Source: Hyphomicrobiaceae bacterium (lineage in GTDB: Bacteria > Pseudomonadota > Alphaproteobacteria > Rhizobiales > Hyphomicrobiaceae). From it: DNA of 64,000 bases. Both the position numbers and the translations under genes were made by a program. Below are positions 9,648 through 17,325 of the stretch, one piece after another (the stretch's first letter is position 1; every line of letters begins with the position of its first letter). The stretch covers positions 2,170,001 to 2,234,000 of the forward strand of contig JAWKWE010000004.1 in assembly GCA_041397645.1 (NCBI GenBank), read 5' to 3'. The notes beneath the pieces are model-generated. The model did not search any database, was not told where the DNA came from, and saw only the letters and a program-made list of their open reading frames with translations.

Positions 9648-10197
9648 CGATGTACGCCTCTGCGATGCTCAACACCAAATCAAATACTTTACTGCCCGCA
9701 TGGACGAGGGCCTCCTCGTCGATGTCCTCTGCACTCTCAAGCTCGTTGAGGAACGCGCTCCACCTCGGAGCTTCTGCCGCCTGCCGGGCCAAATGCCTGG
9801 CCCCAAAATCGGCGCAAAGCCCCAATGCCTGAACTTGCGAATAAAGAACGCGGGCCCCAAGCCTCGATCCTTCCAATACGTAGAATGTGCCTAGATAATC
9901 TTCGCGGCAGTTGCGCAGCTCAAAATCAGTGTTGGGTTGCGCGCGCCCAAGCCGAAGATCGTCGCAGTCCAATTCGATATCCCTCAGCAGCATCTGAGGT
10001 TGCAGCGGATATTGAGAGAACCGATGTTCGATCTCTCTCTCGATCACGCTTCGAAACGCGCTTATGACGAGCAGATAGCGGGCATAATCCAACCGGCTCG
10101 CCAACGGCACGAGCTTGCTATCCAATGCTGTGTGCGCTGCCTCGGTAGCCTGGCGCAGAGCACGACGTCTTGGACCCATACTTCCTTCACATTTCAA
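9631..10197 (-). CDS. bphO: Biliverdin-producing heme oxygenase
   Basis: The 188-residue protein resembles BphO/HemO heme oxygenases: the proximal-His region ATEAAHTALDS near residue 22, a central GTFYVLEGSRLGARVL helix, and an all-helical pattern of normal length. The enzyme opens heme to biliverdin, the chromophore that the downstream bphP product binds. The stop codon lies inside the start of bphP, a classic bphO-bphP arrangement. An alternative start is the second Met at residue 7. A perfect 22-bp palindrome sits about 113 bp upstream of the start. The electron donor is unknown. Confidence 0.9.
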   Translation of the reverse strand: MKCEGSMGPRRRALRQATEAAHTALDSKLVPLASRLDYARYLLVISAFRSVIEREIEHRFSQYPLQPQMLLRDIELDCDDLRLGRAQPNTDFELRNCREDYLGTFYVLEGSRLGARVLYSQVQALGLCADFGARHLARQAAEAPRWSAFLNELESAEDIDEEALVHAGSKVFDLVLSIAEAYIDAGKR

Positions 10198-10309
10198 AGC
10201 GGCTGCAAACCGCCGTACTGCGAGCTGCGTGTCAGCCCCTCAAGATCGCGCTCCAAAGCAGCGCCTGGACCCAAGTAACAAAATACCACTATTCGGATCA
10301 CGCGCCAGA

Positions 10310-10331
10310 GTCTGTTCACTAGTGAACAGAC
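10310..10331. promoter_or_regulatory. Perfect 22-bp palindrome upstream of bphO
   Basis: The left half is GTCTGTTCACT and the right half AGTGAACAGAC, with no spacer. It lies between the degP terminator hairpin and the bphO start. The TTCACT/AGTGAA core is of the kind bound by TetR-family dimers. No regulator gene is adjacent, so the assignment as operator is inference. Confidence 0.55.
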
Positions 10332-10390
10332 GAATTGTTGTTTTCGTGGGGGGGGGGCGGTCTCCCAATTCAGAGGGGCCGAACAACGAA

Positions 10391-10436
10391 CAAGGGCCGG
10401 ACCCCATTGCGGTTTGGCAATGAGGTCCGACCCTTG
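10391..10436 (-). terminator. Hairpin terminator after degP
   Basis: A 20-bp stem (arms 10391-10410 and 10417-10436, 6-base loop) pairs fully on the minus-strand transcript if two G-U wobbles are allowed. It is followed on that strand by a T-rich run (TTGTTCGTTGTTC). The asymmetry of the wobbles shows it serves the minus-strand degP transcript. Confidence 0.8.
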
Positions 10437-10537
10437 GTGTTTAAGCACGCCGGAACCGGTCGGCACGGGGAGCGCTGCGATCCCGGCGTGCGTCTCAGGC
10501 GCTGTGCAAACCCGATCCGCAGCTTGTGGAGGCTCTA

Positions 10538-12094
10538 CTAGCCGACGGAGGCAGGTAGTGCGATGAAGCGCTGAGAGTTCTCATGCTGCACAAGAGCAAG
10601 TGTGTGTTTCTTGCCGTTGGCGCCAGCTTCCTTCAGCGCCGTCTTAAGGTCGTGCGCAGAGGAAACCGACTTGCCGGCAATCTTCAAGATCACATCGCCT
10701 GCCTGGATACCTGCGTCAGCGGCCTCGCCGTCGGGGTCGACGTTGAGTACTGCCAAGCCATGCTCGCCCGCGCCATCGACGCTGGAAGCCGGAGCAACGG
10801 TCATGCCGAGTTTTCCGACGTCGCCTTTATCGCCGCTCTCATCTTGGGCCGAAGCAACCTTTTCATCTTTGTATTCGCCGAGCTCGACCTTGAATGTCTC
10901 CGCCTTCTGGTTACGCAGAACAGACAGTGTCACATCATTGTTGGGGGCAAGACCGCCGATAAATTTTGCCAGACCGCGCGCGTCCTTCACGGGCGTGCCG
11001 TTGACAGCAGTGATGATATCTCCCGATTTCAGACCGGCCTTCGCTGCAGGACCGTTTGCAAGCGGCTCGGAGATAAGCGCACCGCTGGCTTCCTTGAGGC
11101 CGAGGCTGTCTGCGATCTCTTTTGTTACCGGCTGAATCTGCACGCCGAGCCAGCCGCGATCGACGCGACCCTTTTCATGAAGTTGCTCAACGACGGATTT
11201 CACCGTCGACGAGGGAATATCGAACGCGATACCGACCGAGCCGCCCGTCGGCGAATAGATTGCGGTATTCACTCCGATCACCTTGCCCTGCAGGTTGAAT
11301 GTCGGACCGCCGGAATTTCCGCGATTGACCGCGGCATCGATCTGAATGAAGTCGTCATAGGGACCACTACCAAGATCGCGCCCATGGGCCGACACGATAC
11401 CTGCTGTCACCGAGCCACCGAAGCCATAAGGGTTACCCATCGCAACCACCCAAGAGCCGATCGGAGGCGCGTCGCTCGCCAGTTCCACGAACGGGAAATC
11501 GTCGCGGCCTGAAACCTTCAGCAACGCGAGGTCGGTCTTGCTATCGGTCCCTATGACCTTTGCCGGCAACTGCGTGCCATCATCCATAATGATCTCGACA
11601 TCGACTGCTTTGTCGACGACGTGATTGTTGGTGACGATGTAGCCGTCATTGGAAATGAAAAAACCTGAACCAAGCGCCTGGCTCATTTTGGGCTGCTGAC
11701 CATTGCCGCCCTCACCATTCTGTCCGTTGTTGTTCTCGCCATATTGATTGAAGAACTTTTCGAACGGAGTGCCCTCGAAGGGATTTCCCTTGGGGAAATT
11801 TACCATTTGCTGCTCCGCAGGCGCTTTAACGCGCACCGACACGACGGCGGGCTTCACGGCCTGAGTGAGGGAAGCAAAGTCCGGCAGATTGGCTGCGGTC
11901 TGTCCGGCCTTTTGAGAAAGATCGGTGGCTTGAGCTGATGCCTGAGGCCAAGGCTTTCCAGCTTCGGCCCGGACTTCCCACGCGGCGGTCGTTCCCACTA
12001 GAAAAGCGCATGCTGCTACGCTCATGAGAAGTCTGGACGCAAGCGCCGTTTTAGCAGGGCGCGCTGACGTAGCGTGCTCATCATTGTTCGTCAT
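10538..12094 (-). CDS. degP: DegP/HtrA periplasmic serine protease (Do family)
   Basis: The 518-residue protein has an N-terminal membrane or signal segment (about residues 18-38) and a trypsin-like domain with the triad His158 in TNNHVVD, Asp188 in TDLALLK and Ser261 in GNSGGP. Two PDZ domains follow (about 315-405 and 430-515). It degrades or chaperones misfolded envelope proteins in the periplasm. Between residues about 97 and 138 is a long Asn/Gly-rich LA-loop region (NNNGQNGEGGNGQQ), which in DegP proteins varies and controls oligomer state. An AGGAGA lies 7 bases before the ATG. A hairpin terminator follows the gene. Confidence 0.96.
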   Translation of the reverse strand: MTNNDEHATSARPAKTALASRLLMSVAACAFLVGTTAAWEVRAEAGKPWPQASAQATDLSQKAGQTAANLPDFASLTQAVKPAVVSVRVKAPAEQQMVNFPKGNPFEGTPFEKFFNQYGENNNGQNGEGGNGQQPKMSQALGSGFFISNDGYIVTNNHVVDKAVDVEIIMDDGTQLPAKVIGTDSKTDLALLKVSGRDDFPFVELASDAPPIGSWVVAMGNPYGFGGSVTAGIVSAHGRDLGSGPYDDFIQIDAAVNRGNSGGPTFNLQGKVIGVNTAIYSPTGGSVGIAFDIPSSTVKSVVEQLHEKGRVDRGWLGVQIQPVTKEIADSLGLKEASGALISEPLANGPAAKAGLKSGDIITAVNGTPVKDARGLAKFIGGLAPNNDVTLSVLRNQKAETFKVELGEYKDEKVASAQDESGDKGDVGKLGMTVAPASSVDGAGEHGLAVLNVDPDGEAADAGIQAGDVILKIAGKSVSSAHDLKTALKEAGANGKKHTLALVQHENSQRFIALPASVG

Positions 12095-12275
12095 TTTGCA
12101 ATCTCCTGGGTCTTTGAGGATCGAAAGAGCGCCGGGAGGGAAATCTTACGAATGGCGCTTCGTGGAGAAAGTTGTCATGGCGAACCTCTCCGCAACGTGG
12201 AGAACAGCCTAAAATTTTGTAAGACACTTCACGCGGTCGAGATTGCGCACGTGACCGCGTCTCTTCCCAAGGGAC

Positions 12276-12311
12276 AAAAAATCGGCCCAGTAAATCAGGC
12301 CAAATGGCCGA
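12276..12311 (-). terminator. Intrinsic terminator, distal of two
   Basis: On the minus strand, TCGGCC pairs with GGCCGA and is followed at once by six T residues. It stands downstream of the small coiled-coil gene that ends at 12379 and upstream of degP. Confidence 0.75.
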
Positions 12312-12320
12312 CAAACAGAA

Positions 12321-12355
12321 AGAGCGCCGAGGCGATTCTCCCGCCCCAGCGCTCT
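12321..12355 (-). terminator. Intrinsic terminator, proximal of two
   Basis: On the minus strand AGAGCGC pairs with GCGCTCT, with a second inner helix (GGGGCG/CGCCTC, one wobble), followed by TTTCTGTTT. Together with the next hairpin it makes a tandem terminator that isolates the small coiled-coil gene from degP. Confidence 0.7.
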
Positions 12356-12378
12356 CGTCTGTAAGACTTACAAAAAAT

Positions 12379-12636
12379 TCACGCGCCGGTATCGATACGC
12401 GCCAACCAACGCTCGAAAGCCAATCTCAGCGTCTCCACATCGTTTTCAAAACCGTCGCGGACCTCTGTGCTCTTGGCATGCTCTCCGAGCTGAAGATGGC
12501 GCAACTTGAAATCCGCAGCCGCCTCGCGCTCAGGTCCAAGAAGTGCACCCTGCTTCTCCAGGTGTGCGATCTTTTCGCTGATCCGCTGACCCAGCTCTTG
12601 AAGTCGGTTTAGGTCATCTTGATTGGACTCTGACAT
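12379..12636 (-). CDS. Small coiled-coil protein of unknown function
   Basis: From the ATG at 12636 the product has 85 residues. I chose this start because GGAGG lies 5 bases upstream; the longer frame to 12774 adds Arg- and Cys-rich sequence that looks non-coding. The sequence MSESNQDDLNRLQELG onward is strongly heptad-like (LNRLQELGQRISEKIAHLEKQ), suggesting a helical coiled coil. There is no signal peptide or membrane segment. I do not recognise a named family. It is a monocistronic unit with its own tandem terminator. Confidence 0.72.
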   Translation of the reverse strand: MSESNQDDLNRLQELGQRISEKIAHLEKQGALLGPEREAAADFKLRHLQLGEHAKSTEVRDGFENDVETLRLAFERWLARIDTGA

Positions 12637-12855
12637 GGTCGCCTCCATCTGATTTTCGTGTGGCGCGGTGTAGCACCTCAACGATGAAATTGTGACAGGT
12701 TTTTTGCAAGGCAAGCCGCCTTTCCGGGGCTTGCAGATCGAACGAAGCACCCTGGCGCCCCGCAGGCGCGCCAATGTTTGCTAATTGCACACGACTAGCC
12801 CTTGAGCTTGATGGCAGGCAAGGCCCATATTGGCAGTATGCACCACAAGAAGATC

Positions 12856-12880
12856 GGTCATTAACGCTGTCCTAATGACC
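12856..12880. promoter_or_regulatory. Inverted repeat upstream of the export/arsenic operon
   Basis: GGTCATTA and TAATGACC form perfect 8-bp arms around a 9-base spacer, 79 bp before the hlyD start. Size and spacing fit a dimeric repressor or activator site. It lies in the 323-bp gene-free gap 12637-12959, in which nothing else was recognised. No regulator gene is adjacent. Confidence 0.5.
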
Positions 12881-12959
12881 TCTTTTCCAACACTGCCATG
12901 CTCCCGCCGCGACATCTTAGACGCACATCGCCAACATCATTGATAGGACACTCGGGAAG

Positions 12960-13982
12960 ATGAGGACCAGATTTATTGTACTCCTGGGCCTTCTTGTGCT
13001 GGTGGGCGGATGGGCATATTTGCGCCTTGGCAACGCCGACCCCACGTCGGACTGGCAAGGCTGGGTTGAAGGCGATTTTCTGTATATGGGGCCCGACGAA
13101 GCGGGCCGGCTCGTTTCACTTGATGTGAAAGAGGGGCAGACCGTTAAGCGCGGCGCACCTTTATTTTCCGTTCAAAGCGATATTCAGGACGCAGACTGGC
13201 GCCAGGCAAAGGCTGCCGTCGAAGAGGCCAAGGCCAAACTGGAGAGGACGCAAGCAGCTCAGCAACGCCCCGAAGAAATCGCAGTTCTTGAGGCCCAGCG
13301 CCGACGCGCGCAGGCCGCGCTTGATCAATCGGGCCCCGAGCTAAAGCGCGCCAAGGAGCTTAACGAAAAAGGATTTGCCGCTCAGTCTCGGCTCGATGCC
13401 GCCGAAGCCGCCTTTGCGCGCGACACCGCCGCCCTGAGCGAGGTGGAAAAGCAGATCGACGTTGCACGGCTCCAATCTCGGCGGGAAGACATCGATGCGG
13501 CCAAAGAGGTTGTCGCTCAGGCCCAGTCACGCCTCGCATCAGCTGAGTGGCGCCGCGAGCAGCGCAGCGTCTCTGCTCCAGCCGATGGCACAGTACTAAC
13601 AATCTACTTTCGAAACGGAGAAGTCGTACCCGCGGGCCGTCCCGTGGTCTCGCTGCTGCCGCCAGCCAATATGAAGGTGCGCTTCTACGTCCCCCAAAGC
13701 GTTGTGCCGACGCTCAAGATCGGCCAGCGCATCAGCGTTACGTGCGACGGCTGCGCGGCGAACATCGAGGCCAACATCAGCTTCATTTCGCCAGAGGCTG
13801 AATTCACTCCGCCCGTCATTTACAGCCGCGAAGAGCGCCAAAAACTCGTTTTCCTGATCGAGGCCCGCCCCACCCACCCCGAGCTGCTTCGCGTCGGCCA
13901 ACCCGTCAGCGTAACCGTGCTAAACGATGAACAGATTTCCAAGGCCGACACACCAAATTCCAAGGATGCAGGCCATACGTGA
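12960..13982 (+). CDS. HlyD-family membrane fusion protein of an ABC exporter
   Basis: The 340-residue protein has one N-terminal membrane helix (residues 4-22), a biotinyl-lipoyl half-motif (LVSLDVKEGQTVKRGAPLF), a long alpha-helical hairpin (about 75-195, rich in Ala/Glu/Gln), and the second half-motif (VSAPADGTVLTIYFRNGEVV). A beta-barrel part contains CDGC near 260, a Cys pair I believe is common in the YbhG-like branch. It should bridge the inner-membrane pump to an outer-membrane channel. Its stop overlaps the GTG start of the ATPase gene by 4 bases. It heads a five-gene operon. Confidence 0.92.
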   Translation: MRTRFIVLLGLLVLVGGWAYLRLGNADPTSDWQGWVEGDFLYMGPDEAGRLVSLDVKEGQTVKRGAPLFSVQSDIQDADWRQAKAAVEEAKAKLERTQAAQQRPEEIAVLEAQRRRAQAALDQSGPELKRAKELNEKGFAAQSRLDAAEAAFARDTAALSEVEKQIDVARLQSRREDIDAAKEVVAQAQSRLASAEWRREQRSVSAPADGTVLTIYFRNGEVVPAGRPVVSLLPPANMKVRFYVPQSVVPTLKIGQRISVTCDGCAANIEANISFISPEAEFTPPVIYSREERQKLVFLIEARPTHPELLRVGQPVSVTVLNDEQISKADTPNSKDAGHT

Positions 13983-14935
13983 GTACTGCACCAAACGAGC
14001 CAGATATTGCTATCGAAGTCGAAGGATTGACGAAATCGTTCGACGGCAAGGTCGTGGTCCGAAATCTGTCCATGAAGGTGCCGAAGGGGGAGATTTACGG
14101 CTTCCTCGGTCCTAACGGATCCGGCAAGACGACGACGATCCGAATGCTTTGCGGTTTGCTGACGCCTGACAAGGGGCGCGGCACATGCTTGGGCTTCGAC
14201 ATTCTCACCCAGAGCAGGCTGATCAAGCAGCGCGTCGGCTACATGACGCAGCGCTTCTCGCTCTATCAGGACCTCTCTATCCGCGAAAATCTCGAATTCG
14301 TGGCGCGCATCTATGGAATCCCGAACCCGCGGCGGGCGGCGCTGGAAGCCATGCAGAAGCTCGGGCTCGAAGGTCGCCAGGAGCAGCTCGCAGGAGAGCT
14401 TTCCGGCGGTTGGAAGCAACGGCTGGCACTCGGCGCGTGCATTCTACCTGAGCCCGAGTTGTTGCTGCTCGACGAACCCACCGCCGGGGTCGACCCAAAG
14501 GCGCGACGCGAATTCTGGAATGAGATCCATGCGCTCTCCGCTGATGGCCTGACCGTCCTCGTTTCGACCCACTACATGGACGAGGCCGAACGGTGTCACG
14601 AGATCGCCTATCTCGCCTATGGTGAGTTGCTCGCGCACGGCACTATTGATGATGTGGTCGCAAAATCCGGACTTGTGACATGGACCGTGTCGGGTGCTGA
14701 AGATCCTCATTCTCTAGCTCAAGAGCTGGAGGATCTGGATGGCGTGGACATGGTTTCCCCGTTCGGCGCTACACTGCACGTGTCGGGTGCAGACAAGGAA
14801 AAGCTCGAGCGCGCCATCGCTCCTTATCGCGCGCGTCCTAATCTGAAGTGGCGGCATTCCGAGGCTTCCCTGGAAGACGTCTTCATCGATCTGATGCGTC
14901 AGGGCCGCGACAACTTCGGGGAGCCGAGCGGCTAA
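13979..14935 (+). CDS. ABC exporter ATP-binding protein (YbhF/DrrA type)
   Basis: The 318-residue protein has Walker A GPNGSGKTTT, the Q-loop region RVGYMTQRFSLY, signature LSGGWKQRLALG, Walker B LLLLDEPTAGVDP and the H-loop in VSTHYMDEAERC. A C-terminal regulatory tail of about 80 residues is like that of DrrA/CcmA-type exporters. The signature has Trp where Gln or Met is usual (SGGWKQ), which is seen in this exporter branch. Translation starts at GTG 13979 inside the hlyD stop and ends 1 base into the permease start, so the three pump genes are coupled. Confidence 0.94.
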   Translation: MSTAPNEPDIAIEVEGLTKSFDGKVVVRNLSMKVPKGEIYGFLGPNGSGKTTTIRMLCGLLTPDKGRGTCLGFDILTQSRLIKQRVGYMTQRFSLYQDLSIRENLEFVARIYGIPNPRRAALEAMQKLGLEGRQEQLAGELSGGWKQRLALGACILPEPELLLLDEPTAGVDPKARREFWNEIHALSADGLTVLVSTHYMDEAERCHEIAYLAYGELLAHGTIDDVVAKSGLVTWTVSGAEDPHSLAQELEDLDGVDMVSPFGATLHVSGADKEKLERAIAPYRARPNLKWRHSEASLEDVFIDLMRQGRDNFGEPSG

Positions 14936-16080
14936 TGGCCAAAATTCCCCGATACCGCTCGACGAGCTTTGCGCGTTTTTCAGCGATGTTCGTCAAAGAG
15001 TTCATCCAGCTCAAGCGGGATCGCATCACGTTCGCCACGATGATCGTGGTGCCCCTCATGCAGCTTCTACTGTTCGGCTTCGCGATCAACACCAACCCGC
15101 GTCATCTGCCAACGGCGCTGCTCATGCAGGAACAAACGGATTTGAGCCGCTCCATCCTGGCAGCTCTGCGCAACACCTCGTATTTCGACATCAACGTCAT
15201 GGCCCGATCGAGCAAGGAGCTGGATGAGGCGATTGTGTCGGGCAAGGTCCTTTTCGGCGTGGAGGTTCCAGCCAACTTCGAACGCGATGTGCGGCGGGGT
15301 AACAATCCGGCCATCCTCGTCATTGCAGACGCGACGGATCCGGTTGCGGCGGGGACGGCACTCGGTGCTCTGGAACCCATCATCACGTCCGCGCTAAAGG
15401 CGGACCGCGCTATTCCCGTCTCGCAAACAGCCAGCAGCGCATTCCGTATCATTCAACACCGGCGCTACAATCCGGCGGGCATTACCGCGCTCAACATCGT
15501 GCCCGGTCTGCTTGGCACCATCCTCACCTTGACGATGCTGATCTTCACCTCGCTCTCGGTGACCCGCGAGGTTGAGCGCGGCACCATGGAGAGTCTGCTG
15601 GCCATGCCGATGGAACCGGTCGAAATCATGCTCGGCAAGATCGCGCCCTATATCATCGTCGGCTTCGTCCAGGCGGCGATCATTCTCACGGCCGGCGTGT
15701 ACGTTTTCCGGGTCCCGATCGAAGGCAGCTTGCCGCTGCTCGCCGGTCTCACCACCCTGTTCGTTACCGCAAATCTATCTGTCGGATACACCTTCTCGAC
15801 GATCGCCAAAAACCAGCTTCAAGCCATCCAGATGTCGATGATGTGGTTCCTGCCCAACATTCTACTATCGGGTTTCATGTTTCCCTTCGCCGGTATGCCA
15901 GCATGGGCGCAAGCGATCGGACAATTCTTGCCACTGACGCACTTCCTGCGCATCGTGCGCGGGATCATGCTGAAGGGCGCAGGGATTACCGTTCTGTCCA
16001 CCGAAATCGTCTGGTTGACGGCGCTTATGCTGATCGCCATGACAATCGCCGTCACACGTTTCCGCAAGACTTTGGACTAA
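14935..16080 (+). CDS. ABC-2 type exporter permease (YbhR/YbhS type)
   Basis: From ATG 14935 (TAATG overlap with the ATPase stop) the protein has 381 residues. It shows the ABC-2 permease layout: N-terminal helix with LMQLLLFGFAINT, a large periplasmic domain (about residues 55-190), then about five helices including GTMESLLAMPMEP, the connector typical of this family. The reading frame extends further left, but that part overlaps the ATPase gene and lacks a better ribosome site. Substrate is not readable; the related YbhFSR-type pumps export drugs or cations. Its co-transcription with arsC and arsH is unusual. Confidence 0.93.
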   Translation: MAKIPRYRSTSFARFSAMFVKEFIQLKRDRITFATMIVVPLMQLLLFGFAINTNPRHLPTALLMQEQTDLSRSILAALRNTSYFDINVMARSSKELDEAIVSGKVLFGVEVPANFERDVRRGNNPAILVIADATDPVAAGTALGALEPIITSALKADRAIPVSQTASSAFRIIQHRRYNPAGITALNIVPGLLGTILTLTMLIFTSLSVTREVERGTMESLLAMPMEPVEIMLGKIAPYIIVGFVQAAIILTAGVYVFRVPIEGSLPLLAGLTTLFVTANLSVGYTFSTIAKNQLQAIQMSMMWFLPNILLSGFMFPFAGMPAWAQAIGQFLPLTHFLRIVRGIMLKGAGITVLSTEIVWLTALMLIAMTIAVTRFRKTLD

Positions 16081-16136
16081 GCTGGCCAAGCATGCGATTG
16101 GGTTTTAAACCGCTCACAGTGTGTGGAGGTTCATCC

Positions 16137-16562
16137 TTGACGATAACGATCTACCACAACCCTGCCTGCGGGACCTCCCGCAATACCCTGGCGATGATCC
16201 GCCAGTCCGGGGCTGAACCCAACATCATCGAATACCTGAAGACCCCCCCGTCGCGCGCGCAACTGGTGAAGCTCATCAAGGCTATGGGGGTTTTCCCGCG
16301 GGATGTCCTGCGCGCCAAGGGCGGCCTCTATGATGAGCTGGGCCTCGAAAATCCCAAATGGACCGACGCAGAGCTGATCGACTTCATGATTGCGCACCCC
16401 GTCCTGATAAACCGGCCAATCGTGGTAACTCCAAAAGGCACTCGGCTTTGCCGTCCTTCCGAATTAGTGCTCGAATTGCTCGACAATCCTGCTATCGGAG
16501 CCTTCACCAAGGAAGACGGCGAGATCGTCAAGGACAAGTCTAAGGGAAAATCCAAAAAGTGA
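16137..16562 (+). CDS. arsC: Arsenate reductase, glutaredoxin-dependent (ArsC)
   Basis: The 141-residue product closely follows the plasmid R773/E. coli type ArsC: ITIYHNPACGTSRNTL with the catalytic Cys, EYLKTPPSR, HPVLINRPIVVTPKGTRLC and FTKEDGE. It reduces arsenate to arsenite with glutathione/glutaredoxin. I chose the TTG at 16137 because GGAGG (16125-16129) lies 7 bases upstream and the protein then aligns with the family start; an ATG at 16092 would add 15 unrelated residues. It is 56 bp after the permease stop and overlaps arsH by 4 bases, so it belongs to the same operon. No ArsR, ArsB or Acr3 gene is in the window. Confidence 0.95.
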   Translation: MTITIYHNPACGTSRNTLAMIRQSGAEPNIIEYLKTPPSRAQLVKLIKAMGVFPRDVLRAKGGLYDELGLENPKWTDAELIDFMIAHPVLINRPIVVTPKGTRLCRPSELVLELLDNPAIGAFTKEDGEIVKDKSKGKSKK

Positions 16563-17284
16563 CCGAGCGCGACAATAGCCTTCCCAACATAAAAACGGAC
16601 GCCTTCCATCTGCCGGATCTTGGCAAACTTGGTGCGCGCGCCAGCCATCGGCCACGCATTCTGCTGCTTTACGGCTCCGTGCGCGAACGTTCCTTCAGTC
16701 GATTACTCGCGCAAGAAGCCGCCCGGCTTCTGGAAAGTCTAGAGGCTGACACCAGAGTTTTCGATCCGAGCGGACTGCCTCTTCCCGACGACGCAAGCGA
16801 TAGCCACCCCAAGGTCCGCGAACTGCGCGAACTGGTAGAGTGGTCGGAAGGCCAGGTGTGGAGTTCGCCGGAGCGACATGGCGCCATGAGTGCGATCTTG
16901 AAAGCGCAGATTGACTGGCTCCCGCTCAATTCAGGGGCGGTGCGTCCTACACAAGGTAAAACGCTTGCTCTCCTGCAAGTCTGTGGTGGATCGCAATCTT
17001 TCAACGCGGTCAATCAAATGCGCGTCCTGGGCCGCTGGATGCGCATGATCACCATCCCCAACCAATCCTCGGTTGCCAAAGCCTTCCAGGAATTCGATGA
17101 GCATGGACGTATGCGTCCGTCTGCATTCTACGACCGCGTCGTGGATGTGATGGAAGAACTTATGAAGTTCACACTGCTGACGCGCGACATCTCTGATTAT
17201 CTGACAGATCGCTACAGCGAACGGGTGGAAACCGCCGAGCAACTTTCCGCGCGCGTTAATCTGAAAGAGGCGGCAGGCACCTGA
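16559..17284 (+). CDS. arsH: ArsH NADPH-dependent FMN reductase
   Basis: The 241-residue protein has the ArsH signature: LLLYGSVRERSFSRLLAQEA (flavodoxin-like FMN loop), the SPERHGAMSAILKAQIDWLP segment and QVCGGSQSFNAVNQMR. ArsH proteins use NADPH and FMN and oxidise trivalent organoarsenicals in known cases. Translation starts at GTG 16559 inside the arsC stop. It is the last gene of the operon; a strong hairpin overlaps its stop codon. Family assignment is firm, the in vivo substrate here is not. Confidence 0.95.
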   Translation: MTERDNSLPNIKTDAFHLPDLGKLGARASHRPRILLLYGSVRERSFSRLLAQEAARLLESLEADTRVFDPSGLPLPDDASDSHPKVRELRELVEWSEGQVWSSPERHGAMSAILKAQIDWLPLNSGAVRPTQGKTLALLQVCGGSQSFNAVNQMRVLGRWMRMITIPNQSSVAKAFQEFDEHGRMRPSAFYDRVVDVMEELMKFTLLTRDISDYLTDRYSERVETAEQLSARVNLKEAAGT

Positions 17285-17307
17285 GCACCTGCCGCCTCTC
17301 GTTTGCT
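17266..17307 (+). terminator. Terminator hairpin at the arsH stop
   Basis: Arms AGAGGCGGCAGG (17266-17277) and CCTGCCGCCTCT (17288-17299) form a perfect 12-bp stem with a 10-base loop, followed by CGTTTGCTT. The stem overlaps the last codons and stop of arsH and closes the operon. Confidence 0.75.
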
Positions 17308-17325
17308 TCTACTATGAGTCACGCA

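Noticed and set aside
5792..10197. Genomic island inserted at tRNA-Thr
   Set aside because: Considered because bphOP and redox genes follow a tRNA. No integrase, no repeated tRNA 3' end and no clear base-composition change were found.
15843..16136. Longer arsC reading frame
   Set aside because: The frame is open through the end of the permease gene, but those residues do not resemble ArsC and the TTG at 16137 has a proper ribosome site.
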